A DNA stretch of 39,232 bases. Origin: Devosia nanyangense. Lineage in GTDB: Bacteria > Pseudomonadota > Alphaproteobacteria > Rhizobiales > Devosiaceae. The notes below the pieces were generated by a model that saw only the letters and a list, made by a program, of their open reading frames with translations, was not told the origin of the DNA and searched no databases. This document shows, piece after piece, positions 30,352 to 39,104 of the stretch (position 1 is the first letter of the stretch; every line of letters starts with the position of its first letter). A program made the translations under genes and the position numbers. The stretch is from positions 1 through 39,232 of the forward strand of contig JACRAF010000032.1 in the NCBI GenBank assembly GCA_016213505.1. The letters run 5' to 3'.

Positions 30352-31877
30352 GCCGCCTTCACCTCGTCCTCCGCCGGCAGCGGCAGCGACACCGCCACTG
30401 TGGTGCCGAGGCCGGGGCGGCTGTCGATGGCGAGGCGGCCGCCGCTGAGCTCGACAATGGTGCGGGCGATGGCGAGGCCGAGGCCGGCGCCTTCGCGGTC
30501 CTTGGTCAGCGCGGCGTCGCCGAAGGCGAAGGGCTGCGACAGGGCGGAGAGCCGCTCCGGCCCCATGCCGATGCCGGTATCGGTGACTTCGAGCACGACG
30601 CCGTCGCTCGCCGCGTAGGCGGCGACGCTGACCCGCCCGCCGGCCGGGGTGTAGCGGATGGCGTTGTCGAGCAGGTTCGACATCATGCGTTCGAGCGAGA
30701 AGCGGTCGCCGATCAACTCCGCCCCGCAGGGCGTGCCGAGCGACAGTGATATCCCGGCGCGCTGCGCCTGGGCCGAGAAGCGGCGGGTGACGGCGACCAG
30801 CAGGTCGTCGACGCCGAGTTGGCCGGCTTCGAGGACGCGGCGCCCGCCTTCCAGTTCGGCGAGATCGAGGATCGAGGCGAAGAACGACAGCAGCCGCTCG
30901 CCCGAGAGCCGGATCGAGTCGACATAGCCGACATAGCGGGCATCGCCGAGCGGGCCGTAGGTCTGATGCCGCATCAGCTCGGCAAAGCCGATGATGTGGT
31001 TGAGCGGCGTTCTGATGTCGTGGCTGAGGTGGGCGAGGAACGAGGTCTTGGACCGGCTCGCCGCCTCGGCCCGCAGCTTTTCCTCATGGTAGCGGCGGGC
31101 GAGGATGCGCTGCTCCTCGCGGATCGAGGTCAGCATATCGTCGGCGCGGCGGCGCTCGGTGACATCGCTGATCAGGGTGACGAAGCCGCCGGACTCGAGC
31201 GGGCGCTCGTCGATGGCGAGAAAGGAGCCGTCCTCTCGGCGCAACTCCAGCACGCGGTTGCGGTCGGTTTCGGTGACGATCTGCATATAGCCGCCCTCGA
31301 CCAGCCGCCGCACCGATTGCGCGTAGGAGGCGCCGGGCCGGATGTCGATGGCGTCGGCTCCGATGCGCGAGCGGAACTGCTCGTTGCAGACCAAGAGCCG
31401 GCCCTCGGTGCTCCAGCAGGCGACGCCGAACGGGATGGTGGAGAGCAGATCGGGCAGGAAGCGGGCTGCCGCTGCGCCGGCTTTGGCGAAAGGCTGCCGG
31501 CGACGATAGCCGAGGCCGGCCATGATCAGCGCCAGCCCGTAGGCGATCGCGCCGCGCTGCGTGATCGCGGCAATCGCGGCGTCGAGGTCGGGCTCGCCGA
31601 CCAGACGTCCGGGCGATCCGGCCGCGAACTGGCGCGCCAGCAGCGGCTGCGCAGTGGAGAGCCGTTCAACCAGCTGGCGCCGCTGCCGCATGTCGTCCAT
31701 CGTCCGCATCGCATCGGCGACCACGAACAACGTCGCCGCGGCAAGCGCGATGAAGGCGATGGCGTAGGTGAACGGGGAGGTGGACGCGAGCGCGGCCCGG
31801 AGCCGGGCGGGGGTCTGAGCTGAGGTTGCGGTGGTGAATCCACCTGCCTCGACGCCGGATGACTCCGCCGACCGCAT
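30348..31877 (-). CDS. PAS-containing sensor histidine kinase, DivJ/PleC-like
   Basis: This 509-residue kinase has membrane helices at about 36-54 and 106-123, a PAS domain (about 145-240, I-P-F-G-V-A-C-W-S-T-E-G-R-L-L-V-C-N), and a coiled-coil linker. The dimerisation domain carries H286 in H-L-S-H-D-I-R-T-P-L-N-H-I-I-G. The following H-Q-T-Y-G-P-L-G-D-A-R-Y-V-G-Y sequence is characteristic of the PleC/DivJ/PdhS group, which controls the CtrA cell-cycle pathway through DivK in alphaproteobacteria. The HATPase domain (about 395-500) has N-L-L-D-N-A-I-R-Y and G-L-G-L-A-I-A. Whether it acts on DivK is not shown. It shares a CTAG stop palindrome with vapC. Confidence 0.85.
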   Translation of the reverse strand: MRSAESSGVEAGGFTTATSAQTPARLRAALASTSPFTYAIAFIALAAATLFVVADAMRTMDDMRQRRQLVERLSTAQPLLARQFAAGSPGRLVGEPDLDAAIAAITQRGAIAYGLALIMAGLGYRRRQPFAKAGAAAARFLPDLLSTIPFGVACWSTEGRLLVCNEQFRSRIGADAIDIRPGASYAQSVRRLVEGGYMQIVTETDRNRVLELRREDGSFLAIDERPLESGGFVTLISDVTERRRADDMLTSIREEQRILARRYHEEKLRAEAASRSKTSFLAHLSHDIRTPLNHIIGFAELMRHQTYGPLGDARYVGYVDSIRLSGERLLSFFASILDLAELEGGRRVLEAGQLGVDDLLVAVTRRFSAQAQRAGISLSLGTPCGAELIGDRFSLERMMSNLLDNAIRYTPAGGRVSVAAYAASDGVVLEVTDTGIGMGPERLSALSQPFAFGDAALTKDREGAGLGLAIARTIVELSGGRLAIDSRPGLGTTVAVSLPLPAEDEVKAA

Positions 31878-31904
31878 GCAATGCTCCGCCCAAAAATGCG
31901 AGGT

Positions 31905-32064
31905 AAATCAGCCCGCCGCCATACCCTGATTTGCAATGTGAATCAGCGCGTTGCGACTGTCCATAGGGGGCACCGGCGCGCCGTCGCCGCGCGCCGGGAA
32001 TTCGTGAGTCGGCTGAGTCACTTAGGGCGAGAAGAAAAATTCTTCTCATTAGGGTTTCGTTAAC
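31905..32064. promoter_or_regulatory. Kinase-pepN intergenic region with CcrM sites, inverted repeats and a CtrA-like box
   Basis: Three GANTC sites lie at 31940-31944, 32006-32010 and 32015-32019. AAATCAG (31905-31911) and CTGATTT (31926-31932) are inverted repeats, and CTGATT pairs again with AATCAG (31941-31946). TTAG-N7-TTAA-C at 32049-32064 differs by one base from the TTAA-N7-TTAA CtrA box, though its right half covers the pepN stop codon. An 8-bp hairpin, 32029-32036 with 32040-32047, follows pepN on the minus strand. The region is the promoter area of the DivJ/PleC-like kinase. Confidence 0.4.
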
Positions 32065-34696
32065 CGGCCAGCGTCCGCTCGAGGATGTCGGCGGTGTTCC
32101 GGCTGAGCCCGCCTGCGTCGCGCAGCGCCATCAGCGCCGATTCGGCCGCGGCCTGCCGCACCGGCTCGTAGCTCCGCCAGACCCGGAAGGCGGTGAGCAC
32201 GCGCGCCGCAACCTGCGGGTTGCGCGTGTCGACATCGGCGACGAATTCGGTGACGAAGCGGAAGCCCGTTCCATCGGCGCGGGCGAACTGCGACGGGTTG
32301 CTCATGCCGAAATTGCCGACCAGCGCGCGGAGGCGGTTGGGGTTGTTCCGGGGGAACGACGGATCGGCGAGGATCGCGCCGAGCCGCGCGACGACCTCGT
32401 TGTCCGGCGCGACGGCGTTGAGCCCGAGCCACTTGTCGAGCACCAGCGGATCGGCGGTGAACATGGTGCGGAAATTGCCCAAGAGGGCCTCCGCGTCCGC
32501 CGTCCAGCCGGCGACCACCGCACCGAGCGCCGCATAGCGATCGGTCATGTTGGTCGCCGTCTCGTACTGCTCGCGGGCGAGGCGGGCGCCGTTGGCGGTG
32601 CCGCCGATCACGAGCAGCGCCAGAGCGCCGTTCTTCAGCGCCCGCTGACCGGCTGGGGCCGCATTGGGGGAATACGAACCGGCCGGGGTGTTGGCGCGGT
32701 AGGCGGCGGTGAGTGCGGCTTCGAGGCGCGTGGCGATGGCTGCGATCAGTTTCAGCCGGACGGCGCGGACTTTGTCGGGATCGACGGAACGGCCGATGGT
32801 CCGCGCCACCAGGTTCTCGGCCGGCAGGCTCAGGGTCAGCGCCTTGAATGCCGGATCGAGCGCCGACGAGCCGATGGTGTCGCCGATGGCCTCGGCTAGC
32901 GCCGCGATGTCGGCCTCGGCCCAGTCCGTGCCCGCGACGGCGCCGAGCATCAGCGCCATGGCGACGTCCTGCAGCGATTGCCAGCGATTGAAGGGATCGG
33001 TGTCGTGGCGTGCCAGAAACAGCCGGTCCGACTGGCTCGCCGGCGAGACGATCTTGACCGGCGCCGAGAACTCGCGGAACAGCGAGGCGACCGGCCGGTT
33101 GGGCACACCCTTGAACTCGTAGGTGGCGCTCTGGCCCTCGAGCACCAGCATGTCGTCGCGCACGTCGCCGCTGGCGCCGGTCCAGCCCATCGGCGAGCCG
33201 TTGGGGCCGATGAGGCCGAATTTCACCGGGATCACCAGCGGCGCCTTGTCGGGCTGGCCGGGGGTCGGCGCGGTGGTCTGCGACAGCGTCAGCTTGTAGG
33301 TCTGCGTAGCGGCGTCGTAGCTGTCGGCGACGGTGACCTCGGGCGTGCCCGCCTGCAGGTACCACTTGCCGAAATGCTGGAGGTCGACGCCGCTCGAGTC
33401 CTCGAACACCGCAAGGAACGCCTCGATCGTCGTCGCCTCGCCGTCATGGCGCTCGAAATAGAGGTCCATGCCCTTGCGGAAGCCGGCCTCGCCGAGCAGC
33501 GTCGCCAGCATGCGGACGATCTCGGCGCCCTTTTCGTAGACGGTCGCGGTGTAGAAATTGTTGATCTCCTTGTAGCGGTCGGGCCGCGCCGGGTGGGCGA
33601 GGGGGCCGCCATCCTCCGGGAACTGCGTGGTGCGCAGGGTCTTGACGTCGTCGATACGCTTGACCGGGCGCGAGCGCTCGTCGGAGGTGAACTCCTGGTC
33701 GCGATAGACTGTGAGACCTTCCTTGAGGCAGAGCTGGAACCAGTCGCGGCAGGTGATGCGATCGCCGGTCCAGTTGTGGAAATACTCGTGTGCGATGACG
33801 CGCTCGACGTTGTAGTAGTCGTCGTCGGTCGCGGCCTCCGGCTTTACGAACACCAGCTTGTCGTTGAAGATGCTGAGGCCCTTGTTCTCCATTGCGCCGA
33901 AATTGAAATCCGACACGGCGACGATGTTGAAGATGTCGAGATCGTACTCGCGGCCGAAGCGGCGCTCGTCCCACGCCATCGAGCGCTTGAGCGAATCCAT
34001 GGCCCACAGGCACTCGTCTTCCTTGCCATGGGTGCAGTAGACGCCGAGCGCCACCTTGCGGCCCGAGGCGGTGACGAAGCTGTCGTGGATCGAGCCGAGA
34101 TCGCCCGCCACCATCGCGAAGAGATACGAGGGTTTCGGGTACGGATCGTCCCACACTGCGTAGTGCAGGCCACCCTCGATGTCGCCGCGCTCGACGAGAT
34201 TGCCGTTGGCGAGCAGCACCGGGGCGATGGCCTTGTCGGCGGTCATCGTCACCTTGAACGGGGCCAGCACGTCGGGCCGGTCGAGGTAGTAGGTGATGCG
34301 GCGGAAGCCCTCGGGCTCGCACTGCGTGCACCAGGTGCCGCCCGAGCGGTAGAAGCCCATCAGCTTGAGGTTCTTCTCGGGCACGAGATTGACTTCGGTG
34401 TCGAGCACAAATGTGCGGTTTGGCGGCTCGGTAACGGTCAGCGTCGTGGCCGAGGTCTCGTATGCGGTGAGCGCCAGCGGCAGACCGTCGATGGCGATGG
34501 CGTCGAGCTTGAGCTCGTCGCCGTCGAGCACCAGCGGGGTGCCGGGCGGGGTGGTGTCGCGCGGCGAGATGGTCAGCAGGGCGCGGACCCGCGCGGTGTC
34601 GGGCGCGATCCGGACGTCGAGCTCGACCTTGTCGATGCGATAGGGGCTCGGCACATAATCCTTGAGGAAGATCGTCTGCTCGTTTTCGGTTCTCAT
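32060..34696 (-). CDS. pepN: PepN, aminopeptidase N
   Basis: This 878-residue zinc metallopeptidase of family M1 removes N-terminal residues from peptides in the cytoplasm. The exopeptidase motif G-A-M-E-N is at residues 267-271. The zinc site H-E-Y-F-H is at 303-307, with third ligand E326 in L-K-E-G-L. The order N-terminal beta domain, catalytic domain, small beta domain and long helical C-terminal domain is as in E. coli PepN. Length is normal and there is no signal peptide. ATG 34696 gives the usual R-T-E-N start. It is transcribed leftward, towards the kinase gene. Confidence 0.97.
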   Translation of the reverse strand: MRTENEQTIFLKDYVPSPYRIDKVELDVRIAPDTARVRALLTISPRDTTPPGTPLVLDGDELKLDAIAIDGLPLALTAYETSATTLTVTEPPNRTFVLDTEVNLVPEKNLKLMGFYRSGGTWCTQCEPEGFRRITYYLDRPDVLAPFKVTMTADKAIAPVLLANGNLVERGDIEGGLHYAVWDDPYPKPSYLFAMVAGDLGSIHDSFVTASGRKVALGVYCTHGKEDECLWAMDSLKRSMAWDERRFGREYDLDIFNIVAVSDFNFGAMENKGLSIFNDKLVFVKPEAATDDDYYNVERVIAHEYFHNWTGDRITCRDWFQLCLKEGLTVYRDQEFTSDERSRPVKRIDDVKTLRTTQFPEDGGPLAHPARPDRYKEINNFYTATVYEKGAEIVRMLATLLGEAGFRKGMDLYFERHDGEATTIEAFLAVFEDSSGVDLQHFGKWYLQAGTPEVTVADSYDAATQTYKLTLSQTTAPTPGQPDKAPLVIPVKFGLIGPNGSPMGWTGASGDVRDDMLVLEGQSATYEFKGVPNRPVASLFREFSAPVKIVSPASQSDRLFLARHDTDPFNRWQSLQDVAMALMLGAVAGTDWAEADIAALAEAIGDTIGSSALDPAFKALTLSLPAENLVARTIGRSVDPDKVRAVRLKLIAAIATRLEAALTAAYRANTPAGSYSPNAAPAGQRALKNGALALLVIGGTANGARLAREQYETATNMTDRYAALGAVVAGWTADAEALLGNFRTMFTADPLVLDKWLGLNAVAPDNEVVARLGAILADPSFPRNNPNRLRALVGNFGMSNPSQFARADGTGFRFVTEFVADVDTRNPQVAARVLTAFRVWRSYEPVRQAAAESALMALRDAGGLSRNTADILERTLAG

Positions 34697-34790
34697 GCCG
34701 CCGCTCCGCTGAACTTGTTACCTTGCTGGTCTGCGCTTGAACTCGCGCCAGGTGTGGCGCGCCGGTTACAGGCAGACCGCCGAATCTTCC

Positions 34791-34796
34791 TATATT
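34791..34796 (+). promoter_or_regulatory. Possible -10 box for the first ABC exporter gene
   Basis: TATATT at 34791-34796 is the best -10-like hexamer in the 244-base gap between pepN and the ABC gene. The nearest -35-like hexamer, TTACAG at 34766-34771, lies at a long 19-bp spacing, so the call is tentative. The rest of 34697-34940 shows no gene I can support, only AGGTGA before the ABC start. Confidence 0.3.
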
Positions 34797-34940
34797 CTGA
34801 CCGGCTGGCTCGACCGGCCCTTTTCCTATCAGCGCCAAACGCGGCAGCAATGGGAGGGGCCGGCGGCGCTGGTGCGCAACAAGCCCGCGGCATTTCTCCG
34901 CGTCAAGCCTTTGCGCTTTTTCAAATTGTCAGGTGACTTC

Positions 34941-36791
34941 ATGTTTGGCTGGTTCGAACGCCGCCTTGATCCGTATCCGTCTGCCGAGCCCGAGCAGCCG
35001 CCCCAGGGGCTGGTCGCGTTCTGCCTCTATTATTCGCGGGGCGCGATCCGCTGGCTGCTGCTCATGGCGGCGTTGTCGGCGACCATCTCGGCCGGCGAAG
35101 TGTTCGTCTATGGCTTTCTCGGCCGGGTCATCGATTGGCTCGGCGCGGGCGACGCGAGCACCTTCTTTGCGCGCGAGGGTGGGACGATCGCCTGGATGGG
35201 GGCGTTTGTCGTCGGGCTGTTCGTGCTCGTCAGCATCAACAGCTTCATCATCCACCAGACGCTGCTGGGCAATTTCCCGCACCGCATCCGCTGGATGAGC
35301 CACCGCTACCTGCTCAGGCAGTCGATGAGCTATTTCCAGGACGAGTTCGCTGGCCGCATCGCCGCAAAACTGATGCAGACCTCGCTCGCCGTGCGCGAAG
35401 TGATGATGAAGCTGCTCGACGTGGTGGTGTTCGTCTCGGTGTACTTCATCGGCGCGGTGATCCTCGCCGCCACCAGCGACTGGCGCCTGGCCATCCCGTT
35501 CGTCGTCTGGCTGGCGCTGTATTCGGCGCTGCTGCGCCACTACGTCCCGCGGCTGGGAAAGGTCTCGGAGCTGCAGGCCGATGCGCGCTCGACGATGACC
35601 GGACGCGTGGTCGATAGCTACACCAATATCGCGACGGTCAAGCTGTTCAGCCATTCGAGCCGCGAGGAAGACTACGCCAAGGCGTCGATGAACGACTTCC
35701 TCGATACCGTCTACCGGCAGATGCGGATGTTCAGCCTCTTGAACTACGGCATCTACGGGCTCAACAGCGCGCTGCTGATCTCGGTGAGCGGGCTTGGCAT
35801 CTGGCTGTGGACGCAGGGGCAGGTGACCGCCGGCGCCGTCGCTGTCGCAGTGGCGCTGGTGATGCGCTTCGGCGGCATGGCGCAGTGGGTCATGTGGGAA
35901 ATGACGCAGCTGTTCGAGAACATCGGTACGGTGCGCGACGGCATCTCGTCGATCTCGTTGCCGAGCATCGTCAAGGACCGGCCGGGCGCGCCCGCGCTGA
36001 CCGGCGTGAAGGGCGATATCCGCTTCGATCACGTGACGTTCCACTACGGCAAGAAGGACGGCGGCGTGATCGACGGCCTCGACCTCCATATCCGGCCCGG
36101 CGAGAAGGTCGGGCTGGTCGGCCGCTCGGGCGCCGGCAAGTCGACCATCGTCAACCTGCTGCTGCGCTTCTACGACCGCGAGGGCGGCAGGATACTGATC
36201 GACGGTACCGACATCGCCTCGGTTCAGCAGGACACGCTGCGCGAGAATATCGGCGTGGTGACGCAGGACACCTCGCTGCTGCATCGCTCGGTCAAGGAGA
36301 ACATCGCCTATGGCCGGCCCGATGCCACTGACGCCGAGATCATCGCCGCCGCCAAGCTCGCCGAAGCGCATGATTTCATCGAGGGCCTCGCCGACCTCAA
36401 GGGCCGCAAGGGCTACGACGCCCATGTCGGCGAGCGCGGCGTGAAGCTCAGCGGCGGCCAGCGCCAGCGCGTCGCCATCGCCCGCGTGCTCTTGAAGAAC
36501 GCGCCGATCCTGGTGCTCGACGAGGCGACATCGGCGCTCGACAGCGAGGTCGAGGCGGCGATCCAGAGCCAACTGCAGACCCTGATGCGCGGCAAGACGG
36601 TGATCGCCATCGCGCATCGGCTCTCGACCATCGCCGCGCTCGACCGGCTGGTCGTCATCGAGGGTGGCCGGATCGCCGAGCAGGGCACCCACGCCGAGCT
36701 GCTCGCGCTGGGCGGACACTACGCGAAACTCTGGCACCGCCAGTCGGGCGGCTTCATCGACGCCGACGTGGTGGAAGAGGCGGCGGAATGA
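34941..36791 (+). CDS. ABC half-exporter (permease plus ATPase), first of a pair
   Basis: This 616-residue protein has an N-terminal six-helix exporter membrane domain (about residues 40-340) and a C-terminal nucleotide-binding domain. Walker A G-R-S-G-A-G-K-S-T is at 394-402, signature L-S-G-G-Q at 503-507, Walker B with D527-E528, and the switch histidine lies in I-A-H-R-L-S. All catalytic residues are present, so its ATP sites could be active. It resembles MsbA/multidrug-type exporters; the substrate is unknown. ATG 34941 is preceded by AGGTGA, and an in-frame upstream ATG at 34737 is less likely because it adds an unrelated 68-residue leader. The nearby second half-transporter may form a heterodimer with it. 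Confidence 0.9.
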   Translation: MFGWFERRLDPYPSAEPEQPPQGLVAFCLYYSRGAIRWLLLMAALSATISAGEVFVYGFLGRVIDWLGAGDASTFFAREGGTIAWMGAFVVGLFVLVSINSFIIHQTLLGNFPHRIRWMSHRYLLRQSMSYFQDEFAGRIAAKLMQTSLAVREVMMKLLDVVVFVSVYFIGAVILAATSDWRLAIPFVVWLALYSALLRHYVPRLGKVSELQADARSTMTGRVVDSYTNIATVKLFSHSSREEDYAKASMNDFLDTVYRQMRMFSLLNYGIYGLNSALLISVSGLGIWLWTQGQVTAGAVAVAVALVMRFGGMAQWVMWEMTQLFENIGTVRDGISSISLPSIVKDRPGAPALTGVKGDIRFDHVTFHYGKKDGGVIDGLDLHIRPGEKVGLVGRSGAGKSTIVNLLLRFYDREGGRILIDGTDIASVQQDTLRENIGVVTQDTSLLHRSVKENIAYGRPDATDAEIIAAAKLAEAHDFIEGLADLKGRKGYDAHVGERGVKLSGGQRQRVAIARVLLKNAPILVLDEATSALDSEVEAAIQSQLQTLMRGKTVIAIAHRLSTIAALDRLVVIEGGRIAEQGTHAELLALGGHYAKLWHRQSGGFIDADVVEEAAE

Positions 36792-36838
36792 ATGTGCTCG
36801 CGACTGCTGCAAGGCCCCCGGAGGGCCGCGCCCTCCGA

Positions 36839-36939
36839 CCTCTCCCCCAGAGGGAGAGGTGGTGCGCGGGTGAGATCGTGCCCCATCCTACCTCTCCCTC
36901 TGGGGGAGAGGTCGCCGCGTAGCGGCGGGTGAGGGGGCC
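36839..36939. repeat. Palindromic repeat pair between the ABC genes
   Basis: A 21-base hairpin sequence at 36839-36859 recurs as its exact inverse at 36891-36911, so the two copies can pair or each fold alone. The right end has GCCGCGTAGCGGC and GGGTGAGGGGGCC (36927-36939), the same end as the element between ccmE and ccmF. It is a second full-size copy of that dispersed element, with a degenerate left end. Confidence 0.8.
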
Positions 36940-36989
36940 TTCCCCGACTGCAAGTTCTTTCCCGACTTCATCAACCCAAGGAGGATCCG

Positions 36990-37091
36990 ATGGATAGCAT
37001 GAATGGAAACCGAAATGCCGGCCTCGTCCGCGGCGCCAACGCGAACTTCGCCGTCCACAAACGAAAACCATTCTCGCGAACCCGAAGCTGA
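36990..37091 (+). CDS. 33-codon leader peptide upstream of the second ABC gene
   Basis: ATG 36990 follows AAGGAGG, among the best ribosome binding sites in the window, at ideal spacing. The frame encodes 33 residues ending K-R-K-P-F-S-R-T-R-S, a strongly basic tail, and stops at TGA 37089-37091, 36 bases before the ABC start. It has no recognisable domain. The ribosome binding site quality, the position and the switchable hairpins over its end suggest a regulatory leader peptide. A small functional basic protein is the alternative. Its codons include CGA and CCA, less common here. Confidence 0.55.
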   Translation: MDSMNGNRNAGLVRGANANFAVHKRKPFSRTRS

Positions 37092-37125
37092 TCTTCTCAA
37101 GCCGGGTTCTCACCAAATGAGAGCC
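37078..37125 (+). promoter_or_regulatory. Mutually exclusive hairpins over the ABC ribosome binding site
   Basis: GAACCCG (37078-37084, inside the leader ORF) can pair with CGGGTTC (37103-37109). Alternatively GGTTCTC (37105-37111) can pair with GAGAGCC (37119-37125), which includes the Shine-Dalgarno sequence of the ABC gene starting at 37128, with one G-U pair. The two hairpins share 37105-37109 and cannot coexist. This is the layout of a translational attenuator; direction of control is inferred. Confidence 0.5.
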
Positions 37126-37127
37126 AA

Positions 37128-38990
37128 ATGTTCAATCGCATTCTCGCCTGGTTCGACAACCGCTACTCGCCGGTTGCTCTGGCCGCGGACCGCCAGCCTC
37201 CCATGGGCCTATGGCCGTTCGTCTTCTACTTCGTCGGGCAGTTCCGCAGCGCTTTCCTGATCCGTATCGTCTTGGTGGCCATCGGCTCGGTCGCCGACGC
37301 GACCCTGCCGATCTTCGTCGGTGTCGTCGTCGGCCTTCTTGCGACGACCGCGCCGGGCGAGATGTTCAGCCAGCACTGGCCGACCCTGCTCGGCATGATC
37401 GTCGTCGTGGCCGTCATCCGGCCGCTGACCTTCATCCTCGACTCGCTGGTCCGCAACCATGCGATCCAGCCCAATCTCGTCAACCTGGTGCGCTGGCAGA
37501 GCCACTTCCACGTCATCCGGCAGAGCTGGACGTTCTTTCAGAACGACTTCGCCGGGCGCATCAGCAACAAGGTGCTGCAAAGCGGCGAGGCGCTGGAGAC
37601 GGCGATCAACTCGGCCGTCGACGCGGTGTGGTACGCGATCATCTTCGTCGTCGTGGCGATCGTCGTGCTGGCCCAGATGGATGTGGTCCTGCTGCTGCCG
37701 ATGGTGGTGTGGCTGGCGCTCTACGGCCTGCTGTTCACCATCGTCATGCCGCTGATCAGCCGGTTCTCCGAAAAACTGTCGGAGGCCAAGTCGGTGATGA
37801 CCGGCCGCATGGTCGACAGCTACACCAACATCCAGACACTCAAGACCTTCTCGTCGGACGACCACGAAGACCGCTATGTGTCCGAGGCCGTGCTCGAGCA
37901 CACCGACGAGTATCGCCGGCTGATGGCCGTCTTCACCTATATGTGGTCGGTGCTGTTCATCCTGAACGCCGGCCTCGTGGTCTCGATCACCTGGCTGGCA
38001 CTCGCGGGGTGGAACAACGGTGCGTTGACGGCCGCCTCGGTTGCCACCGCCATTCCGTTCGCGCTGCAGATCATGAACATGTCGGGATGGATCCTCGAGA
38101 TCGGCTCCAACATCTTCCGCCAGTTCGGCACCGCGCGGGATTCGATGGAGACCATCGCCCAGCCGTTGACGCTGCTCAACGCGCCGGGCGCCGTGGGGCT
38201 CGAGGTGACCAAGGGCGAGCTCGTCTTCGACGATGTCAGCTTCAACTACTGGCGCGGCAAGTCGGGCACGGTGATCGAGCACTTCAACCTCACCATCGCG
38301 CCGGGCGAAAAGGTCGGGCTGGTGGGCCGCTCAGGGGCCGGCAAATCGACGCTGGTCAACCTCGCGTTGAGACTGTTCGACGTCGAGGACGGGGCCATCC
38401 GCATCGACGGACAGGATGTGCGGGAGGTGACGCAGGAGAGCGTGCGCGCCGCCATTGGGCTGGTCAGCCAGGATACCTCGCTGCTGCATCGTTCCGTTCG
38501 CGAGAACATCAAATACGGACGGCAGAGTGCCACCGACGAGGCGATGGTCGAGGCGGCCGACCAGGCCAAGATCGGCGACGTCATCGCCGGTCTCGCCGAT
38601 CCGCAGGGGCGCCGCGGCTACGACGCCCACGTCGGCGAGCGCGGCGTCAAACTGAGCGGCGGGCAGCGGCAGCGTGTCGCCATCGCCCGCGTGCTGCTCA
38701 AGAACGCTCCGATCCTGATCCTCGACGAAGCCACCTCGGCGCTCGACAGCGAGGTCGAGGCGGCGATCCAGGAGCAGCTGCAGAGCCTGATGCGGGGCAA
38801 GACTGTGATCGCCATCGCGCACCGACTCTCGACCATCGCCGCGATGGACCGGCTGGTCGTGCTCGAAGCCGGGCAGATCGTCGAGGAGGGGACGCACGCC
38901 GAACTGCTGGCGCGCGGCGGGCACTACGCCCAGCTCTGGGAGCGGCAGTCGGGGGGCTTCCTGGATCTGGATGCGAAGGCGGCGGAGTAG
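37128..38990 (+). CDS. ABC half-exporter (permease plus ATPase), second of a pair
   Basis: This 620-residue protein has the same build as the gene at 34941. A six-helix membrane domain (about residues 40-345) is followed by an ATPase domain with Walker A at 400-408, L-S-G-G-Q at 509-513, Walker B D533-E534 and I-A-H-R-L-S. The ATPase domains of the two proteins are nearly the same over long stretches (R-G-V-K-L-S-G-G-Q-R-Q-R-V-A-I-A-R-V-L-L, for example), while the membrane domains differ. That suggests a duplication, with substrate contacts diverging and the motor conserved. Homodimers or a heterodimer are both possible. GAGAG precedes ATG 37128 and may be masked by the upstream hairpin. Confidence 0.9.
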   Translation: MFNRILAWFDNRYSPVALAADRQPPMGLWPFVFYFVGQFRSAFLIRIVLVAIGSVADATLPIFVGVVVGLLATTAPGEMFSQHWPTLLGMIVVVAVIRPLTFILDSLVRNHAIQPNLVNLVRWQSHFHVIRQSWTFFQNDFAGRISNKVLQSGEALETAINSAVDAVWYAIIFVVVAIVVLAQMDVVLLLPMVVWLALYGLLFTIVMPLISRFSEKLSEAKSVMTGRMVDSYTNIQTLKTFSSDDHEDRYVSEAVLEHTDEYRRLMAVFTYMWSVLFILNAGLVVSITWLALAGWNNGALTAASVATAIPFALQIMNMSGWILEIGSNIFRQFGTARDSMETIAQPLTLLNAPGAVGLEVTKGELVFDDVSFNYWRGKSGTVIEHFNLTIAPGEKVGLVGRSGAGKSTLVNLALRLFDVEDGAIRIDGQDVREVTQESVRAAIGLVSQDTSLLHRSVRENIKYGRQSATDEAMVEAADQAKIGDVIAGLADPQGRRGYDAHVGERGVKLSGGQRQRVAIARVLLKNAPILILDEATSALDSEVEAAIQEQLQSLMRGKTVIAIAHRLSTIAAMDRLVVLEAGQIVEEGTHAELLARGGHYAQLWERQSGGFLDLDAKAAE

Positions 38991-39034
38991 GTCCTGTCTT
39001 CCTTCTCCCGCATGCGGGGAAGGTGTCGCGGAGC

Positions 39035-39084
39035 GACGGAAGGGGGCGGCTGCACGCACCGTGCAAGCGGCCGCCCCCTCCGTC
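39035..39084. terminator. Very strong hairpin after the second ABC gene
   Basis: GACGGA-A-GGGGGCGGC (39035-39050) pairs with GCCGCCCCCTCCGTC (39070-39084), leaving one bulged A. An inner TGCACG (39051-39056) pairs with CGTGCA (39060-39065) around CAC. The left flank (CCTTCTCCCGCATGCGGGGAAGG region, about 38999-39022) belongs to the dispersed repeat class. It would end the ABC transcript or block readthrough from the adjacent insertion sequence. Confidence 0.65.
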
Positions 39085-39104
39085 ACGCTGCTGTCCAGCC
39101 GATA

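Noticed and set aside
32029..32047. GAGAAGAA/TTCTTCTC hairpin as an intrinsic terminator of pepN
   Set aside because: The stem is perfect but AT-rich, and no T run follows on the minus strand, so I did not list it as a terminator of its own.
36788..36922. Short ORF starting in the stop codon of the first ABC gene
   Set aside because: It reads through the palindromic repeat, giving proline/arginine-rich sequence with no ribosome binding site of its own.
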